Source: a bacterium (lineage in GTDB: Bacteria > Chloroflexota > Anaerolineae > Epilineales > Epilineaceae). From it: DNA of 43,621 bases. The notes under the pieces were generated by a model. It saw nothing but the letters and a program-made list of their open reading frames with translations, made no database searches and had not been told where the DNA came from. The stretch spans positions 1 through 43,621 of the forward strand of contig QEVT01000015.1 in the NCBI GenBank assembly GCA_003576755.1, read 5' to 3'. Shown in pieces: positions 33,068 through 42,796 of the stretch. The translations under genes were made by a program, and so were the position numbers. Each line of letters opens with the position of its first letter. Within the stretch, counting starts at the first letter, position 1.

Positions 33068-36000
33068 ATGAACGACCACGCCCCCATCCACGCGACGCCC
33101 GCCCCGACCGCCGCCGCGGACGGCGCCGTGCCGGCGACGTGCAGAGCGCGCAGATGCTGGGGTCGGCGTTTGCGCCGAGCCGTGCTCGTCGCGTGCGTGG
33201 CCATGGCGTCGCTGCTGACCAGCCGCAGCGCGACCGTGCACGCCTTCGGCGACCTCAAGGTCGACATCGGTGGCGTCAGCCCCTCGGTTCCCAACAGCTG
33301 CCTGTCGTGCGCCGCCGTCCCGCCGACGCTGCCCGACCCGTTCCACCCCGACGACAAGATCATCGCGGGCGCGCAGACGCTCATCCCGCTGGTCTTGCCG
33401 GCCAACCGGTCGTCCGCCCAGAACCCCGAAGACGCCTTCATCGTGACGGTGCGCAACACCGACGTCAACGTCACGAACCCGCCGTCCGAGCCCGTGGTGT
33501 TCGAGTACCGCGCCCCGCAAGGCGTGACGATCACCGGCATGCAGATGAACGGCATCAACGCCAGCGGGCCGATCATCAACCTCCCGTGCGAGATCGGCAC
33601 CGAGCTCGACCCGCCGGAGCCGAGCACGTGCGAGATCGGCCAGCTCCCGCCGGCGGTGGGGGCGGTCACGATCCAGATCGAGTACTACGTCGACCGCGCC
33701 GTCCTCCGCGAGACGCTGCTCGACCACGACGTGCGGGCCTACCTGACGCCGATCGGCACCGATGCCAACGAGGCCGACAACCAGGACCATGCGTTCACGA
33801 GCGTCGAGACGCTGGCCGACCTGTCGGTGCTCAAGAGCGGCCCGAGCTGTCCGTTCCCGTTCTTCCCGAACAACATGAAGGCCGGCACGTGCGACATCTT
33901 CAAGCTGGCCGTCAAGAACAACGGCCCCTCGGTGGCGCGCCACGTGTTCGTCGGCGACAGCTTCCTCCTCGACCCGCGCGGCGGGCTGACGATCGAGGAG
34001 GCCCGGGTGGTCGAGACCGAGGGGACGAGCTGCAGCGTGCAGACCACGTTCGGCGAGAACACCGGCATGCTGTGCGACCTTGGCGACATCATCACCGGCG
34101 ACGTGCGCTACGTCGAGGTCAAGGTGTGCGCGTCGTCCGACATCCCCGACGGCAAGAACTTCCTCAACTTCACCGCGGTCGGCAGCGGCAGCCTGCCGCC
34201 GCCGCTCGGCATCAACCCGCTGATCCCGGCGGGCATCGTGCCGATCCTCGGCCTCGAGTTCCCGTTCACGCCCGAGCCGTGCCTGTCGCTGACCGGCGCG
34301 CTCAAGTGCCTCAACAACGTCAGCGTCCTGCCGATCACCGTCAACTCCGAGGCTGACCTCGACATCGAGAAGAGCGTCGAGCCCTCCAAGGTCAACGCCG
34401 GCGAGCAGAACAAGTACACCATCAAGGTCACGAACAACGGCCCGTCGGACGTGCTCAACCCGATCGTCAAGGACACGCTGCCGCAGGGCGTCGACTACGA
34501 GGTCGACGACGACACCTGTCTTGTGCGCGACCGCAACGCCGCGGGCCCCGACAAGTACGGCTACTTCACCGAGGACAGCGGCCGCGACCCGTTCCTGCGG
34601 CGCGACGGCCCGCAAGAGGGCCACGACATCGACAACGGCGACCCGCCGCCGCTGCCGCTGCCGTACGACGTGTCCGATCCCGGCGCGCCGTTCTTCGACA
34701 TCTCGACGACCGGCACCGCGATCGGCGCCTTCGCCGGCGGCCCCGACGACGGGTCGGCCAGCGTGCCCATCGGCTTCGACTTCACGTTCTACGACGAGGT
34801 GGTCAACAGCGTCTGGGTCAGCACCAACGGCTACCTCAAGTTCGGCACGGGCGGACCCGACACGACCGACCCCAACAACGATTGCCCGTTGACCGAGTCG
34901 ACGCCCAACCGCGCCATCTACGCGTTTTGGGACGACCTCGACGTGTCGACCGGCAGTGTGCGGTACCGCGTCGTCACCAACCCGCAGGACACGTCGCTCG
35001 ACGTCTTCATCGTGCAGTGGAACGACGCGACCGTGAAGAGCTCGGGCGATCAGATCTCGTTCCAGGTGCAGCTCTTCCAAGGCACCAACCAGGTCCGCAT
35101 CGTCTACGGCCCCGGCGTCGACGCCAGCGCCGCCGCCGGCGGCGCGTCGGCGACGGTGGGCATCGAGCCGCGCATGGAGCTCGCCGACGCGGGCGGCGGC
35201 GTGACCTTCGGCTGCGGCGACGATGCGAACCCGTCGGCGCCGTTCCTGGACGAGAACCAGGTGATCGCGTTCACCCCCGACCTGCCGGCGGGCGACGAGC
35301 TGATCTGCCGGGTCGGCGAGCGGGTCAAGCCCGGCAGCGTGCCGGCCTACATCGACGGGGCGTTCACCGGCTACCCGAACATGGGCTGCATCGCCGGGTT
35401 GCTCGACCTGAGCCTGCCCTTCGACAACTTCCAGGTCACCAACGACAAGATCTTCGCCTTCCGGGACGGCTCGACCGTAACGCACGTCATGAAGCCGGGG
35501 GAGATGCGCACGATCGAGGTTCAGGGGCTCGTCGACCCGTCGATCAAGCCGGGCACGCTCATCACCAACACGGCGGTCATCACCGGCTACACCACGCTCG
35601 GCGACCCGACGACGATGACGATGCCCGACAACTTCTACCCGTTCGGCGGCAACAACACGGGCGACACCAAGAACCTGGTGCTCCAGAAAGCCGACCTGCG
35701 GGTGACGAAGTTCGGCAAGCCCGACAGCGCCGTGCGTGCCGGCGAGGTGCTGACGTACACCATCGTCGTCGACAACTACGGCCCGAGCTGGGCCGACGAC
35801 GTCGCGATCAAGGACGTGCTGCAGGCGTCGAAGAACTTCGACCTCATCGACATCCACTCCGACCGCCGTGCGGTGTGCAACGGCCTGCCGGGCCCGCGCA
35901 ACGAGCTCATCCGCCCCAGCAAGTGGCCGCTCGACGAGCCGCCGCCGGCCTTCGGCGTCGACAACGACACCGGCGTCGAAGACATCAAGCAGCGCCTTGA

Positions 36001-39000
36001 GCTTGACTGCACGCTCGTCGACGACCCCGACACGCCCGAGGGCGACGAGATGGCGTCCGAAAACACGATGGAGAACCGCCTCGAGGTGCTGGCGGCGGAC
36101 GGCCCGCCCAACAGCGGCCGCTGGATCGTGACGCTGCGCGTCCGGGCGCGCGACACCCAGAGCATCAACAACGTCGTCGACGTCCTCAGCCCGGTGGCGG
36201 CCGACCCCGACCGCGCGAACAACCACGACGAGGTCGAGCACGAGATCACCGACGTGGCCGACCTCGAGATCAGCAAGACCGACTCCGGCGACCCGTTCGT
36301 GGCCGGCACCGAGTTCGAGTACTACATCGACGTCCACAACGACGGTCCGTCGGTGGCGCAGAACGTCGTCGTCGTCGACACGCTGCCGCTCGAGGTGTCG
36401 GTCGTCAGCATCTCGCAGCCCGGCGCGGGCTCGTGCGCGACGGTGCAGGGCACCGACGGCAACCTCCGGGTGCAGTGCAACCTCGGCAACATCGGCGCCG
36501 ACGAGGACGAGCGGATCACGATCCGCGTCAAGGCCGACCCCGACATCCCCGACGGCACCATCCTGTTCAACCAGGCCGTGGTGACCAGCGACATCTTCGA
36601 CCCGACCAACCACGACAACATCACGCGGGCGCGCTCCGTCATCATCGCCCGGGTCGACCTCGGCGTGACCAAGGTCGACGACCCCGACCCGGTCCTCGCC
36701 GGGCAGGTGCTCGAGTACCGCATCACCGCCGTCAACAAGGGGCCGTCCAACGCCCGGGACGTCGTGGTGCGCGATGCCCTGCCGGCCGACGTCACCTTCG
36801 TGTCGGCGAATGTGGTCAGCGGGCCCGGCGTGTGCCTGCCGGCCCCGATGGGCTACGTCACCTGTCAGCTCGGCAAGCTCGGCGTCGGCCAGGTCGTCGA
36901 GATCGCGGTCAAGGTGCGCGTGAACGAGGACGCCCCGTGCGGCACCGACATCGTCAACGACGTGACGATCGAGAGCACCACCGACGAGGTGTCGCCCGAC
37001 CCCACCGCCAACGCCGACCAGCGCCGGACCCGCGTCAACTGCGATGCCGTGCTCGCGATCACCAAGACCGTCTCGGACCAGACCCCGGTGGCGGGATCGG
37101 AGTACCGCTACACGATCGCGGTCACCAACAACGGCCCGTCACGGGCGCTCGACGTGCGCGTGACCGACGACCTCCCGTCCGACGTCGTGTACCGGCTCGA
37201 CACGTTCGGCTGCGGCGCGAGCCTCTTCGGCGCCGGCTGCGCCCTCGGCGACCTCGCGGTCGGCCAGACCGTCCGTTTCGACGTCATCGTCGCCCTGGAG
37301 GCCGACGCGACGTGCGGCACGACGCTGACGAACGTGGCCTCGGTGGACGCCGACAATGCCGCACGCGTCGACGCCGCCGCGGACATCGTCGTCGACTGCG
37401 CGTCCGACCTGTGGATCCGGAAGTTCGGCAAGCCCGACGACACCGTCCAGGCCGGCGAGGAGCTCACGTACTACGTCGCCGTCACCAACCTCGGGCCGAG
37501 CGACACCGTGCCGGGCGAGGTCTTCTTCCGCGACCTCCTGGCCTCGGATGGGTCGTTCACCGTCACGCGCATCGCCAGCGACCACGCTGCGACGTGCGAC
37601 CCCGACAACGGGCCGGCGTTCCCGCTGCCGTTCAACGGCGCGATCCAAGGCAACCAGGACCTCGAGATCGTCTGCACGCTGGCCGACGACCTCAACCCGA
37701 ACGCGCAGTGGATGGTCGAGATCGACGTGACGGCCGACCAGGCCCAGACGCTGAACAACACGGCCGACGTGTTCCACGCCCGATCGCTGGATCCCAACCG
37801 TGCCAACGACCATGCCGAGGTGGCGCATGCCATCACCGACGTGGCCGACCTGTCGATCGTCAAGAGCGACAGCGACGACCCGGTCACCGCTGGCACATCG
37901 TTCGACTACAACCTCAACATCGTCAACCACGGACCGTCGCCGGCAGAGAACGTCGTCGTCCGCGACACCCTCCCGCTCGGGCTGCGGGTGACCGGCCTGA
38001 GCAGCCCGGTGGGCGGGTCGTGCGGCCTCGACCAGCCTGCGGACGGCGCGGCCAGCGTGGTCTGTCGCCTGGGCGACCTCGACCCGAACGAGCAGCACAA
38101 CATCACCATCGAGGTCGAGGTTCCGGATTCCTTCGAGGACGGGAGCACGCTCTGGAACGCGGCCACCGTCGACAGCGACGTGCTCGACCCCGAGCGCGGC
38201 GACAACCTCGACCGCACCCGCACGCGGGTGGTGGCCGAGGCCGACCTCGAGGTGCAGAAGGTCGACGATCCCGACCCCGTGGTGGCCGGCGAGCGCCTGA
38301 CCTACCGTGTGAGCGTGGTCAACCACGGCCCGTCGCGGGCCCGCAACGTCGTCGTGACCGACGACGTGCCGGACGGCTTCAGGGTGACATCCGCGGCCGT
38401 GTTGACCGGCGACGGCGTGTGTCAGGCCTTGCCGGCCGGCTTCGTGACGTGCGACCTCGGGAGCCTGCCCGCCGGCGCGGGCCACCAGATCGTCGTCGAG
38501 GGCGTCGTCGACCCGGCCTTGGCCTGTGGGACCGCGCTGGTCAACACCGTGCGCGCCGGCAGCGACACCGCCGAGCCAGCACCCGACGTGTCGCCGAGCA
38601 CGGCCAGCCAGACGACGACCGTCGACTGCCGGGCGGTGCTCCGGGCCTCGAAGACGGCCTCGACCCGCACGCCGGCCGCCGGCACCGAGTTCGCTTACAC
38701 GCTGTCGGTGCACAACGCCGGCCCGTCGGTCGCGGCCGACGTCGTCGTGAAGGACATCCTGCCACCGTCGATGACCTACGTGCTCGACACCCGTGGCTGT
38801 GGCGTCGACCTCCTGGGCGTGGGCTGCGACCTCGGCGATCTGGCGCCTGGGCAAACGGTCACCTTCGACGTGGTCGTGCGCCTCGCGCCGGACGCTGGCT
38901 GTCGGACGGTGCTGACCAACACCATGCTGGTCACGTCGGCCACCGCCAGCAGCGTCGTCGCACGCGCCGACGTTGCGGTCGCCTGCGATGCCGACCTCCG

Positions 39001-42000
39001 GGTTCTCAAGTTCGGCAAGCCCGACAACATGGTTCGGGCGGGCGAGATCCTGTCGTACACCGTGGTCGTCGACAACCTTGGCCCGAGCTTCGCCGAGGGC
39101 GTCTTCATCAAGGACATCATGCAGTCGTCGGGAACGTTCACCGTCCTGAACATCACCTCGGACCGCGACGCGGCCTGCGTCACCGACCCCGCCGGCTGGG
39201 CCGACATCACCGGCCACCTCGAGATCGGGTGCACGCTCGACGACCCGCTCGGCGTGCTCGACGAGAACGGCTCGTTCCCGAACCCGGGGCGGTGGATCGT
39301 CAGCATGACCGTGATGGCGAACGAGGCGCAGAGCATCAACAACGTGGTCGACGCCGCCGCCAGGTTGGCGCATGACCCCGACCGGGGCAACAACCGCGCC
39401 GTCGTCGAGCACGCCATCACCGACGTGGCCGACCTGTCGATCACCAAGACGGACTACGACGCCGGCGAGCCGTTCAGCGCCGGCACGACCTTCACGTACG
39501 ACATCACGGTCAAGAACGACGGGCCGTCCGCTGCCGACAACGTCGTGGTGGTCGACACGCTGCCGATCGGCCTGGACATCGTGGATCTCGCGGACGGTTG
39601 TGCCGCGACGACGCTGCCGACCGGCGCCCGCAAGGTCACCTGCAACCTCGGCACGCTGGACCCGGGCGCCGAGCCGGTGATCACGCTCGAAGTGCGGGTG
39701 GCACCCGATGTCGCCGACGGCACGGTCCTGTGGAACCGGGCCATCGTGTACAGCGACGTGTTCGATCCCGACAATCGCGACAACATCGCGCAGACGCCGT
39801 CGCGCATCGGCGCCGTGGCCGACCTCGAGGTCACCAAGGTCGACGATCCCGACCCGGTGACGGCAGGGGCGCAGCTGCAGTATCAGATCAGGGTGACGAA
39901 CCACGGCCCGTCGCTGGCGCGCGACGTCGTGCTGACGGATGACATGCCCGCCGGGGTGACGGTGGTGTCGGTGGTGCCGCTCGGCGGCCACGGCACGTGC
40001 CAGCCGCTGCCGATCGGGCACGCCACGTGCCACTTCGACACGCTGGCGCCGGGCGCGAGCGAGACCGTCGTGGTCGTTGCCGAGGTCTCTCCGGCGGCAG
40101 CGTGCGGGGTGGACCTCGTCAACGTCGTCTCCGCCGCCAGCGCGTCCGCCGAGCCGCAGGCCGATCCGCACCCGAACACGGCCAGCGCCGTGACGAGCGT
40201 GGTGTGCCGCGGACGCCTGGTCGCCGCCAAGGTGGCCTCGACCTACACTCCGGTGGCCGGCGGTGACCTGGTATACACCCTCTCGGTTCGCAACCTCGGC
40301 CCGTCGGTCGCCCGCTCGGTGACGGTGACCGATACGCTGCCGGCCGGGATGACGTACGTGTTCGACACGCGCGGGTGCGGGGCCGACCTGTTCGGCGCCG
40401 GCTGTGCGCTGGGCGACCTCGCTCCGGGCGACGCGGTCGCATTCGACGTCGTGGTCCACGTGGCCCCGGATGCGGCGTGCGGCGCCGTGGTGACCAACGT
40501 GGCGCGCTTCACGTCTGCCACGGCGGACCCGGTGACGGTCGCGGCCGACACGCGGGTGGACTGTGCCGCCGATCTGCGCGTGCTGAAGTTCGGCAAGCCC
40601 GACGGCGCCGCGCGCGCCGGCGAGGTGCTGACGTACACCGTCGTCGTCGACAACCTCGGCCCGAGCTACGCGCCAGGCGTGGCGATCAAGGACGTGCTGC
40701 GTGCCAGCGGTGGCTTCGACGTGCTGTCGATCAGCAGCGACCGCGATCACACGTGCCTGGCGGATCCGGTGGCCACCGGTGGGGGCGGCCCGCTGGACCC
40801 GTGGCTGCCCAACGCCATCGGGGCCGTCAACATCGACTGCACGCTCGACGAGCCCTTGGGAGTCCTGCGCGCCGACGGCTTCCCGAACCCCGGACGGTGG
40901 ACGCTGACGATGACGGTCCGCGCGCGCGAGGGCCAGAGCATCAACAACGTGGCCGACGCGACGTCGGCCGCCGCCGACCCCGACGCGTCCAACAACCGCG
41001 CGCGGGTCGAGCACGCCGTCACCGACGTGGCGGACCTCGAGATCGCGAAGACCGACAGCGGCGGGCCGTTCCGGGCAGGCACGGCGTTCGAGTACCGCAT
41101 CGCGGTCGCCAACCGTGGCCCGTCGACGGCCGAGAACGTCGTCGTGGTCGATACCTTGCCCCTCGGCCTCAGCGTGGTCGACATCGCCGAGCCGGTCCCG
41201 GGCTCGTGCAGCGCGGTGCAGGAGGTGACCGAGAACGTCGTGGTCACCTGCAACCTCGGCACGCTGGCCGACGGCGACGAGCGCGACATCACGATCACCG
41301 TCCGCAGCGCGCCGAACGTGGCCGACGGGACCGTCTTCTGGAACCAGGCGATCGTCGTCAGCGACATGTTCGACCCCGACAACCAGGACAACGTGTCGCG
41401 GGTGCGCTCGACGATCGTCGGTGAAGCCGATCTCGGGGTGACGAAGTCCGACACGCCGGACCCGGTCACGGCCGGCCAGACGGTCGAGTATCGGATCGTG
41501 GTCACGAACTACGGCCCGTCGACCGCGCGCGACGTCGTCGTCAGCGACGACCTGCCCGACGGGGTTGCCGCGGTGTCGGCGGTGACGCTCAGCGGGCGCG
41601 GCATCTGCCAGGCTCAGCCGGCCGGCTTCGTCACGTGCCACTTCGACGGCCTGGCGCCCGACGGCAGCGAGGAGATCGTGGTCACCGGCATGGTCGACCC
41701 GGCCGCGAGCTGCGCGACCAGCCTCGTCAACCGGGTGACCGTGTCGAGCACGACCGCCGAGCCGGCCGTCGATCCGCATGGGAACAGCGCGGCGACGACG
41801 ACGGACGTCGCATGCCGTGCCGAGCTCGAGCTTTCGAAGGTGGCCGCGACGTACGCCCCGGTGGCCGGTGGCGACCTGATCTACGCGCTCACCGTGCGCA
41901 ACCGCGGGCCGTCGGTGGCCCGTGCCGTGGTGCTCGACGACACGCTGCCGGCCGGCATGAGCTACGTGCTGGACAGCCACGGCTGCGGCCCCAACCTGGT

Positions 42001-42796
42001 TGGCGCGGGCTGCGCCTTGGGCGACATGGCGCCCGGCGCGGTGATCCGCGTGGAGGTCCTGGTGCGCATCGCCGCGGACGTCACCTGCGGCACCGTGCTG
42101 CGCAACGTCGCCGAGGCGCGGTCCACGACCGCCGCGCCGGTGTCCGACGTCGCCGATACCCTGATCAAGTGTGAGAGCGACCTCCGCGTCGTCAAGATCG
42201 CCAAGCCCGACGGTGACGTGTCGGCCGGCAAGGTGCTGGAGTACACGATCACGGTCGACAACTTGGGGCCGAGCGTGGCGCCCGGCGTGGCCATCCACGA
42301 CCTCCTGCAGTCCAGCGGCACGTTCGACGTCCTGTCCGTCGCGAGCAACCGGCCGGCGACGTGCGGCTCGCTGCCCGATGCCGACGGCGGCGACCCGTTC
42401 GCCCCGACCGGCGGTGCCGTCACGGGGGTCGACCGGCGCTACCAGCTCGACTGCACGCTCGACGAACCGCTCGGGGTGCTGGCGGCCGACGGCCCGCCGG
42501 ATACCGGGCGGTGGATCCTCACGGTCACGGTCACGGCCGACGCGAGCCAGGATCTCAACAACGTCGCCTCGGTGCAGACCGGGCAGGCGACGGATCCCGA
42601 TGCATCCAACAACCAGTCGCCGGTCGTCCAGCGGCGCTTCGTCGACGTGGCGAACCTGTCGATCAGCAAGACCGACCTGCCGGACTGCGACCCGGGCGAC
42701 GCCTGGCCGGGCAACTTCTGCGACATGATGGGCAACGGCGACACCGTGGCCAGATCGAGAACGAGGGCCCGAGCGAGGCATCCAACGTGGTGGTGA
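33068..42796 (+). CDS. Giant DUF11-repeat surface protein, interrupted by a frame break
   Basis: The frame encodes 3,242 residues up to a stop at 42796. A basic leader and hydrophobic segment (about 38-58, AVLVACVAMASLL) direct export. Two DUF11-like repeats start near residues 251 and 430. A beta-sandwich module (531-738; VWVSTNGYLKFG, AFWDDLDV, FIVQWNDA) is embedded in the second. From residue 875 the chain is a string of DUF11 repeats of four subtypes in fixed order. DUF11 repeats are Ig-like beta-sandwiches of surface proteins. The ATG at 33068 has GAGGA eight bases upstream; an in-frame ATG at 32960 overlaps the previous stop as ATGA and is the alternative. After about 42,748 the homology moves to the -1 frame, so the last 15 residues before the stop are not genuine. 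Confidence 0.8.
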   Translation: MNDHAPIHATPAPTAAADGAVPATCRARRCWGRRLRRAVLVACVAMASLLTSRSATVHAFGDLKVDIGGVSPSVPNSCLSCAAVPPTLPDPFHPDDKIIAGAQTLIPLVLPANRSSAQNPEDAFIVTVRNTDVNVTNPPSEPVVFEYRAPQGVTITGMQMNGINASGPIINLPCEIGTELDPPEPSTCEIGQLPPAVGAVTIQIEYYVDRAVLRETLLDHDVRAYLTPIGTDANEADNQDHAFTSVETLADLSVLKSGPSCPFPFFPNNMKAGTCDIFKLAVKNNGPSVARHVFVGDSFLLDPRGGLTIEEARVVETEGTSCSVQTTFGENTGMLCDLGDIITGDVRYVEVKVCASSDIPDGKNFLNFTAVGSGSLPPPLGINPLIPAGIVPILGLEFPFTPEPCLSLTGALKCLNNVSVLPITVNSEADLDIEKSVEPSKVNAGEQNKYTIKVTNNGPSDVLNPIVKDTLPQGVDYEVDDDTCLVRDRNAAGPDKYGYFTEDSGRDPFLRRDGPQEGHDIDNGDPPPLPLPYDVSDPGAPFFDISTTGTAIGAFAGGPDDGSASVPIGFDFTFYDEVVNSVWVSTNGYLKFGTGGPDTTDPNNDCPLTESTPNRAIYAFWDDLDVSTGSVRYRVVTNPQDTSLDVFIVQWNDATVKSSGDQISFQVQLFQGTNQVRIVYGPGVDASAAAGGASATVGIEPRMELADAGGGVTFGCGDDANPSAPFLDENQVIAFTPDLPAGDELICRVGERVKPGSVPAYIDGAFTGYPNMGCIAGLLDLSLPFDNFQVTNDKIFAFRDGSTVTHVMKPGEMRTIEVQGLVDPSIKPGTLITNTAVITGYTTLGDPTTMTMPDNFYPFGGNNTGDTKNLVLQKADLRVTKFGKPDSAVRAGEVLTYTIVVDNYGPSWADDVAIKDVLQASKNFDLIDIHSDRRAVCNGLPGPRNELIRPSKWPLDEPPPAFGVDNDTGVEDIKQRLELDCTLVDDPDTPEGDEMASENTMENRLEVLAADGPPNSGRWIVTLRVRARDTQSINNVVDVLSPVAADPDRANNHDEVEHEITDVADLEISKTDSGDPFVAGTEFEYYIDVHNDGPSVAQNVVVVDTLPLEVSVVSISQPGAGSCATVQGTDGNLRVQCNLGNIGADEDERITIRVKADPDIPDGTILFNQAVVTSDIFDPTNHDNITRARSVIIARVDLGVTKVDDPDPVLAGQVLEYRITAVNKGPSNARDVVVRDALPADVTFVSANVVSGPGVCLPAPMGYVTCQLGKLGVGQVVEIAVKVRVNEDAPCGTDIVNDVTIESTTDEVSPDPTANADQRRTRVNCDAVLAITKTVSDQTPVAGSEYRYTIAVTNNGPSRALDVRVTDDLPSDVVYRLDTFGCGASLFGAGCALGDLAVGQTVRFDVIVALEADATCGTTLTNVASVDADNAARVDAAADIVVDCASDLWIRKFGKPDDTVQAGEELTYYVAVTNLGPSDTVPGEVFFRDLLASDGSFTVTRIASDHAATCDPDNGPAFPLPFNGAIQGNQDLEIVCTLADDLNPNAQWMVEIDVTADQAQTLNNTADVFHARSLDPNRANDHAEVAHAITDVADLSIVKSDSDDPVTAGTSFDYNLNIVNHGPSPAENVVVRDTLPLGLRVTGLSSPVGGSCGLDQPADGAASVVCRLGDLDPNEQHNITIEVEVPDSFEDGSTLWNAATVDSDVLDPERGDNLDRTRTRVVAEADLEVQKVDDPDPVVAGERLTYRVSVVNHGPSRARNVVVTDDVPDGFRVTSAAVLTGDGVCQALPAGFVTCDLGSLPAGAGHQIVVEGVVDPALACGTALVNTVRAGSDTAEPAPDVSPSTASQTTTVDCRAVLRASKTASTRTPAAGTEFAYTLSVHNAGPSVAADVVVKDILPPSMTYVLDTRGCGVDLLGVGCDLGDLAPGQTVTFDVVVRLAPDAGCRTVLTNTMLVTSATASSVVARADVAVACDADLRVLKFGKPDNMVRAGEILSYTVVVDNLGPSFAEGVFIKDIMQSSGTFTVLNITSDRDAACVTDPAGWADITGHLEIGCTLDDPLGVLDENGSFPNPGRWIVSMTVMANEAQSINNVVDAAARLAHDPDRGNNRAVVEHAITDVADLSITKTDYDAGEPFSAGTTFTYDITVKNDGPSAADNVVVVDTLPIGLDIVDLADGCAATTLPTGARKVTCNLGTLDPGAEPVITLEVRVAPDVADGTVLWNRAIVYSDVFDPDNRDNIAQTPSRIGAVADLEVTKVDDPDPVTAGAQLQYQIRVTNHGPSLARDVVLTDDMPAGVTVVSVVPLGGHGTCQPLPIGHATCHFDTLAPGASETVVVVAEVSPAAACGVDLVNVVSAASASAEPQADPHPNTASAVTSVVCRGRLVAAKVASTYTPVAGGDLVYTLSVRNLGPSVARSVTVTDTLPAGMTYVFDTRGCGADLFGAGCALGDLAPGDAVAFDVVVHVAPDAACGAVVTNVARFTSATADPVTVAADTRVDCAADLRVLKFGKPDGAARAGEVLTYTVVVDNLGPSYAPGVAIKDVLRASGGFDVLSISSDRDHTCLADPVATGGGGPLDPWLPNAIGAVNIDCTLDEPLGVLRADGFPNPGRWTLTMTVRAREGQSINNVADATSAAADPDASNNRARVEHAVTDVADLEIAKTDSGGPFRAGTAFEYRIAVANRGPSTAENVVVVDTLPLGLSVVDIAEPVPGSCSAVQEVTENVVVTCNLGTLADGDERDITITVRSAPNVADGTVFWNQAIVVSDMFDPDNQDNVSRVRSTIVGEADLGVTKSDTPDPVTAGQTVEYRIVVTNYGPSTARDVVVSDDLPDGVAAVSAVTLSGRGICQAQPAGFVTCHFDGLAPDGSEEIVVTGMVDPAASCATSLVNRVTVSSTTAEPAVDPHGNSAATTTDVACRAELELSKVAATYAPVAGGDLIYALTVRNRGPSVARAVVLDDTLPAGMSYVLDSHGCGPNLVGAGCALGDMAPGAVIRVEVLVRIAADVTCGTVLRNVAEARSTTAAPVSDVADTLIKCESDLRVVKIAKPDGDVSAGKVLEYTITVDNLGPSVAPGVAIHDLLQSSGTFDVLSVASNRPATCGSLPDADGGDPFAPTGGAVTGVDRRYQLDCTLDEPLGVLAADGPPDTGRWILTVTVTADASQDLNNVASVQTGQATDPDASNNQSPVVQRRFVDVANLSISKTDLPDCDPGDAWPGNFCDMMGNGDTVARSRTRARARHPTWW
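35690..42175 (+). repeat. Four copies of a four-domain DUF11 super-repeat, about 1.6 kb period
   Basis: Type A units (DLRVxKFGKPD, AGExLxYTVVVDNxGPS, then CTLDxPLG) begin near 35690, 37403, 38990 and 40568, with a fifth at 42176. Type B (ADLxIxKTDSG, VVVVDTLPLGL, then CNLGTL) begin near 36257, 37844, 39428, 41030 and 42650. Type C (ADLxVTKVDDPDPV) begin near 36653, 38240, 39818, 41426 and, in the shifted frame, 43078. Type D (KxASxxTPVAG, GCGxxLxGxGCxLGDL) fall between C and the next A. Spacings are 1713, 1587, 1578 and 1608 bases between A units, all multiples of three. The DNA copies are diverged, so this is old, selected architecture rather than assembly collapse. Confidence 0.85.

Noticed and set aside
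37139-42781. A 1,880-codon open frame on the minus strand
   Set aside because: It is antisense to the DUF11 repeats and exists because of the GC-rich, Asp/Val-rich codon pattern; the translation is Arg/His/Val/Gly-rich and repeats with the same period as the sense gene. No recognisable domain.
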